Assembly: GCA_021186555.1 (NCBI GenBank)
Contig: JAJKFL010000005.1
Span: 55,908,135 to 55,972,134 of the forward strand
Direction: 5' to 3'
DNA: 64,000 bases
From: Reticulitermes speratus
Taxonomy: Eukaryota > Arthropoda > Insecta > Blattodea > Rhinotermitidae
Shown: positions 40,601 to 49,744 of the stretch, in pieces
How positions within the stretch are numbered: position 1 is the stretch's first letter
Layout: every line of letters begins with the position of its first letter
Translations under genes and position numbers: made by a program
Notes under the pieces: generated by a model
What the model was told of the DNA's origin: nothing
Databases searched by the model: none
Seen by the model: the letters and a program-made list of their open reading frames with translations, nothing else

Positions 40601-43600
40601 AACCTCAGTTAGCACTGTCACGACTAAGAATAACCTGAATACATTTAAATATTCAGTTCGTACCGCGCAGTAAACACACTCCGTCTCAGTTATACAAACC
40701 AGTCAGTTAATGTTGTACAGTGAAATAATCGCTGTTTGTTCTGAGATCCACATAAAACACATAAATACAGTCCGTACCGCGCAGTAAACACACTCCGTCT
40801 CAGTTATACAAACCAGTCAGTTAATGCTGTACAGTGAAATAATCGCTGTTTGTTCTGAGATCCACATAAAACACATAAATACAGTCCGTACCGCGCAGTA
40901 AACACACTCCGTCTCAGTTATACAAACCAGTCAGTTAATGTTGTACAGTGAAATAATCGCTGTTTGTTCTGAGATCCACACAAAACACATAAATACAGTC
41001 CGTACCGCGCAGTAAACACACTCCGTCTCAGTTATACAAACCAGTCAGTTAATGCTGTACAGTGAAATAATCGCTGTTTGTTCTGAGATCCACACAAAAC
41101 ACATAAATACAGTCCGTACCGCGCAGTAAACACACTCCGTCTCAGTTATACAAACCAGTCAGTTAATGTTGTACAGTGAAATAATCGCTGTTTGTTCTGA
41201 GATCCACACAAAACACATAAATACAGTCCGTACCGCGCAGTAAACACACTCCGTCTCAGTTACACAAACCAGTCAGTTAATGTTGTACAGTGAAATAATC
41301 GCTGTTTGTTCTGAGATCCACACAAAACACATAAATACAGTCCGTACCGCGCAGTAAACACACTCCGTCTCAGTTATACAAACCAGTCAGTTAATGTTGT
41401 ACAGTGAAATAATTGCTGTTTGTTCTGAGATCCACACAAAACACATAAATACACTGTGTGGGCAGGAAGTAGAATTTGTGAATGTTAAACGTTGTGGTAC
41501 GTATAGTAACCACTGGGCTTTAAAGGGTTAATACAGATGGTGACCAAGTTTAGGTTCGAACCGTGTGTCTCTCGAACACGAGAACGTACTATGAATGCTT
41601 CAGTTGACGGCTGTCCGCTGTGCAGGTGACACGTTGTACTGAAGCGCCTAACAAGGAAGTTTCCATGCTGCAGCTTCGCGGCACACACCGCGGGCAGAGA
41701 AGTTGCATAAATGACAGAACCTCCAGATTCAGGCCTTTGTGACGTGACGCTGTGTAGTTCCTGGCGCGTCGAAGGACGCAGTGCGCACATCCTCACACTT
41801 GATATGTGATCAGTTTCAAATGCCCTAACGAGCAAATCAGAACTTACCTACGGTACTCTCCTTATAGCATTTCTCAATGTTGTTACATTTTATTTCTAAA
41901 TATTATTTTCATGCGATTGTCGTTAAGAACCAGATGGTAGGGCAAGCAGAACAGCTGAAATACTTAGGATGTAATATAAGCCATAAATATCATATACCGG
42001 TATCTATAACCGAGACGGAGTGTGTTTACTGCGCGGTACGGACTGTATTTATGTGTTTTGTGTGGATCTCAGAACAAACAGCGATTATTTCACTGTACAG
42101 CATTAACTGACTGGTTTGTATAACTGAGACGGAGTGTGTTTACTGCGCGGTACGGACTGTATTTATGTGTTTTGTGTGGATCTCAGAACAAACAGCGATT
42201 ATTTCACTGTACAACATTAACTGACTGGTTTGTATAACTGAGACGGAGTGTGTTTACTGCGCGGTACGGACTGTATTTATGTGTTTTGTGTGGATCTCAG
42301 AACAAACAGCGATTATTTCACTGTACAGCATTAACTGACTGGTTTGTATAACTGAGACGGAGTGTGTTTACTGCGCGGTACGAACTGTATTTATGTGTTT
42401 TGTGTGGATCTCAGAACAAACAGCGATTATTTCACTGTACAGCATTAACTGACTGGTTTGTATAACTGAGACGGAGTGTGTTTACTGCGCGGTACGGACT
42501 CAGTATTTAAATGTAACTCAGTTTAATCTTGGTCTTAGAGATTTAAACGACACAGAACATGACTGCCGACAGATAAGGTTCCGGCATGCATAGCGGCTGG
42601 ACAGTGACAGACTGCCCGAAGGCGTAAGCAAGTCAGGGATGACTGGGAAGAGAAGCAGGGACATTAGAAGTCGGAACAGGCATTACTGCCTAAGTCGTGA
42701 AGCGAAGAATAAAAACAAAGTTACTTTTGACACCAGCGCCAGCAACACACAAGCTGTCTCTTTGCCTCACACTTCGTACATCAGGCCCACCTGGGTCCTG
42801 CCACGTGTTAACAGTGCAGTCCTTCCTGCACCTTCCAATTGCACGTCACGCCTTCATCTCGCCAAGCACGCTGTTTTGCAGGAATGTAGCCCTCGTGTTT
42901 GGCGAACGACATGACAAGCGTTACGCTTTACGACACTCAACTGCTACGCTGAACGGCAACAAAACTACGTCAACCAAAGCAGTCAAGGAAACGCGTCATT
43001 CGAGTCAAGATTTGAACCAAAAACCTCACGAATACGAGGCAGCAGTGCTGCCAACACGACGGCGCATTCGGTCGTTAAGCATCATGCCAACAACTGGTAT
43101 ATTTGATAAACACTTGTCAGTTGTATTTGCCACATCGTGGGAACGGTGCACTTGTACAACCATTGGCCACTTGCCCGTTTCTCACCAACCGTTGGTAGAT
43201 GTGACGCAAGTGAAAGGCACCAGCAGTGTCTGTTTAGTCTTCAGTAAGTGGCACACCGCTGTGCTTCCGTCTGCACACTCTGACCGTCAAGGTGTGCAGA
43301 CGGAAGCCGATACTTGTTTGCTTAGCAGGTACAACTTGCTGCGTTCCCATGACTCGTTTATACTTGACAAGAAGACAAGTGGTACGTGTCTGTCTGTCTG
43401 TCTGTGTGTGGATAATCAGTACAATTCGATATGCCTTACATATCCTGGCAAAGTATACGAGTCGTGGAAACGCAGTCACAACGACCAGGCAAACATTCGG
43501 CAATGTATCCAAGCACGAATTTTTGTCAAATAAACCAGTCGTGGAAACAGTACGACAATTATTCGCTTGGTTCACAGTAAAGCAGACAATTACTAACACA

Positions 43601-45464
43601 GCTATAAAATACAAGTACACCAGTCGTGTAACGCAGCTTGATACACGTGCAGTTTTGTGCTTGGACAGCTAGCACGATCGTTCGAACAACATTTACTCCG
43701 AAACACGGTCACTGATTACCACCACCATCATTTGTCTTCACAGTTTCTGTGTTGGAGGCACTGGCGAGGTGTACGAAGGCAGAGGATGGGACGTCGTGGG
43801 GACACACGCGCCGAACTACAACGACCGCAGTACTGGCATCTGCTTCATCGGAGATTTCCGCAGTAAGTCACTTCCGTGACCTTACAGTAACTCTAATATT
43901 AGTGCTAATGAGTAAAACAGAACTGCTAAGTGCAGTTCATCAGAATCCCAGGGCACTTGCTTAGTGTGAGGTTATAAGGGCCTAAATGCGCTATTTGACG
44001 AAGTTATCAGTTGCGTCAGTGGTAGACGAATGTCTGAGTGCGGGGTAATGGTGGAATGGTACTGAAGGAACAGCTGTCCCAGAGCGCCTTGCCCACCATA
44101 AATCCTACATGGATTGGCCTAGCATCGAACCCGAATCGTCGTTCGACTCCCGTCAGGCGCAAGACAGTTTCCTCTTCTCCGAAGGACAAGACTGGCTCTG
44201 GGTCCACCAAGCCTGGTATTCAATGGGTCCCGGGTTTTCTCTCCCAGGGGGTAAAGCGGCCGGGGTATGAAGGTGACCAGTCAACTCCGTCTTCTATCGA
44301 GGTTAAAAGAATACGTGAACCTACAGTCATTCCCCCCATACGCCGCATTCGTACGAACGTACGACTACTACGGCGTCTGGGTGCTCTTTGTTACCGTATC
44401 GGTTGCTGATTTATTTAAAGACGCTCTGGACGCTTTCGATTTCGTGGCGTCGAATGACGCGTGAATAATGAAATAACAGACAATACAGTCTAACGCAATT
44501 ATCTTTATTATAAAAGCAATATTTTTTTTTATAAAATTGCTATATGTTTCGACCTGCTCGGGACATCATCAGGCTTACAAAAATATGTAAATGGAGGCAG
44601 TTGTGTATCATTGCAGTTATCATTCCATAGACTCAGGTCTCATCCTTACAACGACATTACAATTGTACTGAAACTTCGCCATATTGTGGCTGTTAGACTG
44701 TACCGTCCATTTTGATAATTTTTGAAACGCAGCGTGCTGTGGTCCTCCAACATCGTGCATAACAAACCGAAAAGTGTGACGAAGTAGTGGTCGCGGCGTA
44801 GTCTACGGTGCTCACTCGGTTATCCCGAGAAGCACTGACAAAAACCATGAAAATCCTGTTAGGATACGCGATCTGCCTGCCGAGATCTAAACCCGGGACC
44901 TTCCGAATACACAGAGGCAGTGGTAAGCACTCGACCGCGTTTTGGGTCTAGGTAACTTACAGAATTGTTATTGGTTGAGGCACTGCACTACAAGCCGGAA
45001 GGTCGCGGGTTCGATTCCCGATGGTGTCATTGGAATTTTTCATTGACATAAACTTTCCGGTCGCACTATGGCCCTGGGGTCGACTCAGCCTCTAACAGAA
45101 ATGAGTACCAGGAATACTTCCTGGGGGGTAAAGGCGGCCGGTGCTTTGGGCTGACAACCTTACCATCTCCATGTGCCGATTGTCTATAAATCTGGGAGCC
45201 TCAACCTCCTGGAAACCTAACGGCCTGTCCAGGCCTGTAATGGGATTGCTTTACCGTTTTTTACCAGCCGAGCTGCCGACGCCGGAGATGCTAGCAGCAG
45301 CAAAGTCGCTGATAGCGTGTGGGGTGGAGCGCGGGTCAGTGTCTGCCGACTACAAGCTGTTGGGACACAGCCAGGTGCGCAGCACGGAGTGTCCGGGCAC
45401 GGCACTGCTCAACGAGATCAAGACATGGCCGCAGTGGGACGCACTGAACAGCACTAGCACTTAG
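34605..45464 (+). CDS. PGRP gene B: secreted catalytic-type peptidoglycan recognition protein, 194 aa
   Basis: Four exons (34605-34659, 39330-39543, 43744-43862, 45268-45464) join in phase through introns of phase 1, 2 and 1, all GT...AG. The protein has a signal peptide followed by one PGRP/amidase_2 domain, the usual size of a short PGRP. Zinc ligands are present (first His of VIHHT, His of LLGHSQV, Cys of STECPG), as are the Tyr of DIGYN and a Thr two residues before the Cys. It should therefore cleave the muramoyl-L-alanine bond of peptidoglycan outside the cell, either scavenging immune elicitor or acting directly on bacteria. Cys pair CNSTGAC and sequons NLT and NST are conserved with gene A. 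Introns carry 114-bp arrays, SINEs and a hAT-type element. The frame is intact. Confidence 0.93.
34690..35552 (-). repeat. 114-bp satellite block 3 (about 7 copies), inverted, in intron 1 of gene B
   Basis: It starts 30 bp after the exon-1 donor with TTTAACATTCAGCAATTCTA and CTGCCCACACAG. It ends in CTTTATATATAATTCAGGTTAA (two 11-base halves) at 35530-35552. Three consecutive units share the private change GAGAAGGAG. Confidence 0.93.
35553..36030. other. Intron sequence without recognisable feature
   Basis: Two frames of 72-80 codons are present but show no motif or splice support. Confidence 0.4.
36040..36290. mobile_element. hAT-type MITE with perfect 8-9-bp target duplication
   Basis: The ends AGGGCCGGCCTTAG and CTAAGGCCGGCACTG are inverted repeats. 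ACTATCACG (36031-36039 and 36291-36299) is an exact direct repeat on both sides; eight bases would be the hAT target duplication. Interior motifs ATCGGGCCCCGCG occur near both ends. There is no transposase, so it is non-autonomous. Confidence 0.8.
36300..36965. mobile_element. Intron sequence with decayed SINE at the right
   Basis: At 36785-36965 the minus strand shows a diverged member of the SINE family at 16561: 'CATTGGTGGAATGATACTG', 'CCATCACAAATCGCAGAGGG', 'ATCGAATCTGGGC'. The left part holds nothing recognisable. Confidence 0.45.
36990..38190 (+). repeat. 114-bp satellite block 4 (about 10 copies), in intron 1 of gene B
   Basis: Units run from 36999 to 38140. They are followed by the flank TGTGTGGGCAGAACGTACAA and then the junction GTGAATGTTAAA|CCTGAATTATATATAAAG (38164-38190). 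The latter is the inverse of the junction seen at 30690 and 52600. A partial unit then restarts. Confidence 0.93.
38338..38482. mobile_element. Inverted pair of terminal stem-loop motifs (fold-back retroelement remnant)
   Basis: ACCGACGTTTCAGAGTACC ... TTATCTTCAGGG at the left and CTGAAGATGTAGGCGGCGCG + CTCCTCCGAAACGTCG at the right face each other. The arrangement resembles the fold-back insertion at 20253-20437 but is more diverged. Confidence 0.5.
38580..38800. repeat. Dispersed repeat fragment (GAAATTCGGCATAG ... GTGAAAATCGG)
   Basis: Phrases such as CATGAAATTCGGCATAGCAT and TTTCGTGAAAATCGGATCAA resemble the flanks of the 30-bp array (18000-18090, 19400-19430) and 46870-46920. All probably come from one interspersed family. 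Confidence 0.45.
38801..39162 (+). mobile_element. tRNA-derived SINE (second family) upstream of the optional exon
   Basis: TGTGGCGCAGTTGGTTGAGG is the A-box side, GGTCGCTGGTTCGATTCCCG the B box. The body (CCTTCCGGTCG, GGTCGACTCAGCCTCTAACA, GGTAAAGGCGGCCGGTGCG) leads to a long (CTTTAC)n/(CTTCAC)n tail. The pyrimidine tail ends 22 bp before the acceptor at 39184. A sister copy at 44971-45266 sits in the same position relative to exon 4. Confidence 0.88.
39185..39250 (+). CDS. Possible optional (cassette or alternative first) exon of PGRP gene B
   Basis: A 66-nt segment lies between an AG acceptor (39183-39184) and a GTAAGG donor (39251). It is phase 1 on both sides and stop-free, so inclusion would add 22 residues ([17 protein letters not shown] and KISA, plus the two junction residues) between the signal peptide and the PGRP domain. 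Alternatively, its ATG at 39211 could start an isoform without a signal peptide. Gene A has no visible equivalent. The match of phase and splice signals is suggestive only. Confidence 0.4.
39330..39543 (+). CDS. PGRP gene B, exon 2 (N-terminal half of the PGRP domain)
   Basis: The acceptor is CTTCTTTTCTTCCAG and the donor GTGAGT at 39544. The exon is 214 nt, phase 1 in and phase 2 out. It encodes [37 protein letters not shown] and [12 protein letters not shown] ... HWSDIGY. The first His of HHT is a zinc ligand, and QDWGA is the family's (E/D)WGA motif. Confidence 0.95.
39550..40050. repeat. Dispersed repeat copy interrupted by a retroelement end
   Basis: The left part (39550-39640: GTTCCCACGACTGGTGTACT, AGCCAAGTGAATAATTGTCACG) and the right part (39830-40035: GGCCAATATTTGTACAAG, CCACGACGTGGCAACTATCC) are collinear with 1925-2290. 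Between them, about 39650-39800, lies foreign sequence with the terminal stem-loop motif (minus strand, 39714-39745, TGATGATGGCCC ... GGGTCGAAACATG). Confidence 0.6.
40051..40640. other. Intron sequence without recognisable gene
   Basis: A (TTTG)n stretch lies at about 40070-40095. Frames up to 74 codons have no motif. Confidence 0.4.
40645..41500 (+). repeat. 114-bp satellite block 5 (about 7 copies), in intron 2 of gene B
   Basis: Units from 40655 to 41452 are followed by TGTGTGGGCAGGAAGTAGAA and the complete right end CACTGGGCTTTAAAGGGTTAA, read in two parts, to 41531. The left border is the diverged end AACCTGAATACATTTAAATA (40630-40650). Confidence 0.93.
42005..42520 (-). repeat. 114-bp satellite block 6 (about 4 copies), inverted, in intron 2 of gene B
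   Basis: The block enters abruptly in mid-unit (ACCGAGACGGAGTGTG) and leaves through GGACTCAGTATTTAAATGTA and ACTCAGTTTAATC, a diverged form of the CTTTATATATAATTCAGGTTAA end. Confidence 0.93.
42521..43743. repeat. Repeat mosaic in intron 2 of gene B (contains a spurious 278-codon frame and a hairpin)
   Basis: A 278-codon plus-strand frame (42697-43533) is the longest non-tandem frame in the window. Its second half is copy 3 of the dispersed repeat seen at 1925 and 39550 (CAACTGGTATATTTGATAAA, CCACATCGTGGGAACGGTGC). Its middle (TCAAGATTTGAACCAAAAAC) looks SINE-derived. A perfect 16-bp inverted repeat lies inside (43263-43278 with 43292-43307, GCTTCCGTCTGCACAC). I do not call a gene. Confidence 0.6.
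43744..43862 (+). CDS. PGRP gene B, exon 3
   Basis: The acceptor is TTTGTCTTCACAG and the donor GTAAGT at 43863. The exon is 119 nt, phase 2 in and phase 1 out. It encodes [37 protein letters not shown] and FR, and its first base completes the Asn of DIGYN. Apart from synonymous changes it is very close to exon 3 of gene A. Confidence 0.95.
44036..44345. mobile_element. Two abutting SINE fragments
   Basis: 44036-44135 on the minus strand resembles the family at 16561 (ATGGTGGAATGGTACTGAAG, CATAAATCCTACATGGATTG). 44136-44345 on the plus strand is the body of the 21185 family (GGTAAAGCGGCCGGGGTATG, TCAACTCC, ATCGAGGTTAAA). Confidence 0.6.
44543..44573 (-). other. Terminal stem-loop motif (hammerhead-like)
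   Basis: Minus strand: CCTGATGATGTCCCGAGCAG + GTCGAAACATA. CTGATGA and GAAAC are the two core strands expected in a hammerhead; the intervening stem is imperfect (one U-U). Flanking (TTTATTATAAAAGCAATATT) is A/T-rich. Confidence 0.45.
44971..45266 (+). mobile_element. SINE (5' truncated) whose 3' tail forms the exon-4 splice acceptor
   Basis: This is the sister of 38801-39162: TTGGTTGAGGCACTGCACTA, GGTCGCGGGTTCGATTCCCG, GGTAAAGGCGGCCGGTGCTT, and the end AATGGGATTGCTTTACCGTT + TTTTACC. The tail runs directly into CAG|CC at 45267/45268, the acceptor of gene B exon 4. The polypyrimidine tract is thus SINE-derived. Confidence 0.85.
45268..45464 (+). CDS. PGRP gene B, exon 4 (C-terminal part and stop)
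   Basis: Phase-1 acceptor in the SINE tail. The exon encodes [50 protein letters not shown] and [14 protein letters not shown], then TAG (45462-45464). Zinc ligands are the His of GHSQV and the Cys of ECPG. The W-P-x-W ending is typical. Gene A has WSHWDPL plus about nine extra residues here. Confidence 0.95.
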
Positions 45465-45491
45465 CTGTGTCACATGACCGGCCGGCACGTC

Positions 45492-45515
45492 ACGTGGTCT
45501 CACTGGCACCCGCTA
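45492..45515 (+). pseudogene. Echo of the gene-A-type C-terminus in the 3' flank of gene B
   Basis: Twenty-eight bases after the stop of gene B, the bases read TWSHWHPL in one frame. Gene A ends MWSHWDPL. At the DNA level ACGTGGTCTCACTGGCACCC matches gene A's ATGTGGTCCCACTGGGACCC at 17 of 20 positions. Weaker similarity continues (TCAATCACATGTCGCTT against TCAATGACGTCTCGCTG). It looks like the remains of a second, gene-A-like end. Confidence 0.55.
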
Positions 45516-45825
45516 CACAATACCACTGTCTGGCTCAATCACATGTCGCTTGAGTGCTCCAGCGTGGCTCGACGGCTTTAGATGGTAAACTGGTGTAACT
45601 GTGGTTTTGTAAATGTCATGGTTACGTCACAATTAGCAAACGTTTATAGCTGGCACAAATATTACCACCAGATTTCAATTACCATAGGCGAAAAAGCCAA
45701 CGACTACCGGCATGCCCCACCGACACTGCCATTCAGGTAGGTTGGTACAGGACATCCACACCCAGTCCATATTGACACCTGCTGCTAACATCTGTGCCTG
45801 CTGTAAACTTATAACACTGACATAA

Positions 45826-46121
45826 TAACTGCAGGTAACCAGTGCCAATGAATCCTCACTGAATCTTACAACTGCAGGTAACCAGTGCCAATGAATCCTC
45901 ACTGAATCTTACAACTGCAGGTAACCAGTGCCAATGAATCCTCACTGAATCTTACAACTGCAGGTAACCAGTGCCAATGAATCCTCACTGAATCTTACAA
46001 CTGCAGGTAACCAGTGCCAATGAATCCTCACTGAATCTTACAACTGCAGGTAACCAGTGCCAATGAATCCTCACTGAATCTTACAACTGCAGGTAACCAG
46101 TGCCAATGAATCCTCACTGAA
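45826..46121. repeat. 43-bp minisatellite, about 7 copies
   Basis: TTACAACTGCAGGTAACCAG + TGCCAATGAATCCTCACTGA + ATC repeats with virtually no change. Confidence 0.93.
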
Positions 46122-47103
46122 TTTGTAAATAATGTATTACAAGGGTATAATTTTGCATTAACGAAAAGCTCGTTCATTGCAAAAAAAAAAAAGAGCAAAT
46201 TAAAAAGAAACTTGTGCTTATAACAGCGATAAATAATTACTGTAAGTCTGCATGTGCCATTAAAACAGTACACATCAAAATCAAAATTTTTATTAATTTT
46301 GCAACCCAGAAAACCATGAGATGGAGGACGGAGTTTACATCTGTGACAGGAGAGGCACACTGAGTAACTGCGTGGCAGTCCTGCGTACAACGCACCACAC
46401 GCATTTCATTAACCAACTTTACAGCATTGCAGTATTTATTTTGAGAGCTATTTACGTCTGACCATAAACTGGACGTAACGTAACGTAACGGTTTGCAGCG
46501 CGGCACAAAGACGTCCTTTTTATTTTAAACTGCCACGCAATACAAATCTACACCGAGGAATGTCATCACAGGCTTTTGGCAGCCAAACGGATCAAATTAT
46601 TCAATTTTGGACCGCGCAGCTAGTTACATCACGAGCTACACTTTTTAGGGTTACGAATGAAAAACAGAGGGAAGTTAGCACTCTGCATTTATCGGCATGT
46701 AGGCCTATCGATCTACTGACGTTAAGTGCGTCAGCTAACGACGCTGTGAATTGCTACGACTATGCGGCGTCGGTGGTAGAAAAATCGGGCAAAAATGCAT
46801 TTACGTCATTGAACAATGTATGAATGTCCCTCAGCCCATCTAAATTCGCGATTGCTAGGCAACTTTTTTGAAGACAGTGCCTATACCAAATTTCATAAAA
46901 ATTCGCCAAACGATGTCGCCGATAATAGGTCACAGGCAAACGGACAGACGGATATGACCCCTACATAAGGCGTTATGTTCTACTTCGCACAGAATGCCTA
47001 CGAAGTACACAGTGGTCTTGACCTCCAGTGGTGTAGGGTCACACTAATGTACGCTAAAAGTATATCAGCTGTCTCAAATGTGGAAATGGGGGAGAAACAG
47101 ATA
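46122..47103. other. Intergenic stretch without recognisable gene
   Basis: An 87-codon frame at 46560 has no motif. 46870-46960 (ACCAAATTTCATAAAAATTCG, CAAACGGACAGACGGATATG) belongs to the dispersed family also seen near 38680. (TAACG)n lies at about 46475-46490. Confidence 0.45.
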
Positions 47104-47945
47104 GACATAGTCAGACAATACAGCGACCTATAAACAGACAGACAGTCAGACAATACAGCGACCTATAAACAGACAGACATAGTCAGACAATACAGCGACC
47201 TATAAACAGAGCATACAATACAGCGACCTATAAACAGACAGGACAATACAGCGACCTATAAACAGACAGACATAGTCAGACAATACAGCGACCTATAAAC
47301 AGACATACAATACAGCGACCTATAAACAGACAGACAATACAGCGACCTATAAACAGACAGACAGTCAGACAATACAGCGACCTATAAACAGACAGACATA
47401 GTCACAGACAAATACAGCGACCTATAAACAGACAGACAGTCAGACAATACAGCGACCTATAAACAAGACAAACACATAAAAAAACATAGTCAGACAATAC
47501 AGCGACCTATAAACAGACAGACATAGTCAGACAATACAGCGACCTATAAACAGACAGACATAGTCAGACAATACAGCGACCTATAAACAGACAGACATAG
47601 TCAGACAATACAGCGACCTATAAACAGACAGAAAAGTCAGACAATACAGCGACCTATAAACAGACAGACATAGTCAGACAATACAGCGACCTATAAACAG
47701 ACAGACAGTCAGACAATACAGCGACCTATAAACAGACAGACAGTCAGACAATACAGCGACCTATAAACAGTACAGACATAGTCAGACAATACAGCGACCT
47801 ATAAACAGTCAGACATAGTCAGACAATACAGCGACCTATAAACAGACAGACAGTCAGACAATACAGCGACCTATAAACAGACAGACAGTCAGACAATACA
47901 GCGACCTATAAACAGACAGACAGTCAGACATACAATAACAGCGAC
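47104..47945. repeat. Variable minisatellite of ~24-37 bp, about 26 copies
   Basis: ACAATACAGCGACCTATAAA + CAGACAGACATAGTCAG is repeated with a variable spacer (full, CAGACAGACAGTCAG, or only CAGACAT). The core is strict while the spacer length floats. Confidence 0.93.
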
Positions 47946-48107
47946 CAACATCAGATCAAAGTGCTTTAGAGGAAAGAAGTTAGGCTGCAAAATTCAGTTC
48001 TAACGTCACAGAAAACATGCTGCATTCCCTTCACAAATATCAGTCGGTTTGTGTTTAACGAAATAACGTCTAAGCTGAAAAATAATACGAAATCTTCAAG
48101 GCCAAAT

Positions 48108-48187
48108 ACACACTGTGGGCAAAATACAGAGTTTTTAACATTAATGCAGGTGGTACATATAGTAACCACTGTGCTTTAAAGGGTTAA
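48108..48187 (+). mobile_element. Solitary end of the 114-bp-array element (no array)
   Basis: CACTGTGGGCAAAATACAGA, GGTGGTACATATAGTAACCA and CTGTGCTTTAAAGGGTTAA reproduce the flank of the 114-bp blocks with no satellite units attached. This shows the flank is a repeat in its own right. Confidence 0.75.
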
Positions 48188-48413
48188 ACTACTAGCAGAG
48201 AAACGACACAGCCTCGTCGATTTGCCTCAAATCTACTGTTCCACGACGCACACCGATAGATATTCGGACGGAACTCATTAGCAGCACTTTGTAAAGCAAT
48301 GCCAGCCACTCATTACCTCAAAATCTCGTCTGTCGATCCACGAAACAGCTCCGTCTCACTTGTCTTTGGACGTCACCACAGCAACCTCCACTCGCGGCGC
48401 ATTGCCTATCGAA

Positions 48414-48593
48414 CGTCAAAGTCTGCAAGGACCCACAGTGCAATATTGACAGAACGCACCGGTGTCAAAACTGGTCAAAGTCTGCAAGGACCCACAGTGC
48501 AATATTGACAGAACGCACCGGTGTCAAAACTGGTCAAAGTCTGCAAGGACCCACAGTGCAATATTGACAGAACGCACCGGTGTCAAAACTGGT
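48414..48593. repeat. 59-bp tandem repeat, 3 copies
   Basis: GTCAAAGTCTGCAAGGACCC + ACAGTGCAATATTGACAGAA + CGCACCGGTGTCAAAACTG is present three times with no visible change. Confidence 0.93.
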
Positions 48594-48668
48594 CCCGAAA
48601 TTTACCTTTTGCCACCTGATTCTCATACTCCGAAAATATTCCCTGATTATTCACCAAAAACAGAAGAA

Positions 48669-48929
48669 TTTTTTCCCAATGGCTCGACAGCCCCTTGGGG
48701 GCCTATGCCGCCTCATTTTTCGAGGCTTCACGATCACACTTTAGACACACCACAATCGGTAGGACTCCTCTGGACGAGTGATCAGCTCGTCGCACAGACC
48801 TCTACCTGACAACACACAACACTCACAAGAGTCAGACGTCCGTGCCCTAGGTGGGATTCGAACCCACGATCCTAGTAAGCGAGCGGCCTCAGACCCACGC
48901 CTTAGACCGCGCGGCCACTGGGATCGGCC
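48669..48929 (-). mobile_element. tRNA-derived SINE (third family)
   Basis: Minus strand: head GGCCGATCCCAGTGGCCGCG, B box GGGTTCGAATCCCACCTAG, then GTGTTGTGTGTTGTCAGGTA, the GATCACTCGTCCAGAGGAGT block and the GGGGCTGTCGAGCCATTGG ending. The truncated copy at 7794-7996 is nested in a TIR element. Confidence 0.85.
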
Positions 48930-49249
48930 AAACAGAAGATTACTTACTTCATAATCACACACACCATGACAGCTACCTGCTCAGGGAAACAATCAAAGAG
49001 ACACCCTGTATATTAAATTACACGGTTATTTCGTAACAGAAATATCGACGCCTGTAAACCTGCAACCAAAACTACGCCCCGAAGTGGCATTACTATAAAA
49101 CAGAACAAGAACTGCCCACGTGCTGACGTGCTGACGTATGCTGATTTGTTACGGAAATAGCCAATAGAAACTCGACAAAACAGAACTGCCACCGTGGGAA
49201 CTTTCTGCTACATTCCTGGTCAAACCGCCGTTGTGCACTGTCACAGGTG

Positions 49250-49522
49250 CTTGTGTTCCGTCGGTAAGCCACGGTAACAATTGTGTTCCGTCGGTAAGCC
49301 ACGGTAACAATTGTGTTCCGTCGGTAAGCCACGGTAACAATTGTGTTCCGTCGGTAAGCCACGGTAACAATTGTGTTCCGTCGGTAAGCCACGGTAACAA
49401 TTGTGTTCCGTCGGTAAGCCACGGTAACAATTGTGTTCCGTCGGTAAGCCACGGTAACAATTGTGTTCCGTCGGTAAGCCACGGTAACAATTGTGTTCCG
49501 TCGGTAAGCCACGGTAACAATT
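49250..49522. repeat. 30-bp minisatellite, 9 copies
   Basis: TGTGTTCCGTCGGTAAGCCA + CGGTAACAAT is repeated identically nine times. All reading frames stay open because 30 is a multiple of three; no gene implied. Confidence 0.95.
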
Positions 49523-49744
49523 TTCCCAGGAAGGAAATAAATTCCGAAATGTTCCTTGACTACACACGTAGAGCAGATTAACAACCAACAGACGCCAGAC
49601 GCTGGCAACTACGGCAATTTTTTAAAGATCAAAATCTGCGACCAGAGCACAACAGGTACCTGAAGTCGAAACGTCGGACACTTCGCACTTGTTCGATCCA
49701 AGTGTCTGGCAGCAAAGTGTTCGGTGTGTGTCACCAGCGACCAT

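Noticed and set aside
42697-43533. 278-codon plus-strand frame, the longest not in a tandem array
   Set aside because: It lies within intron 2 of PGRP gene B and is a mosaic of dispersed repeats, SINE-like sequence and a hairpin; no protein motif.
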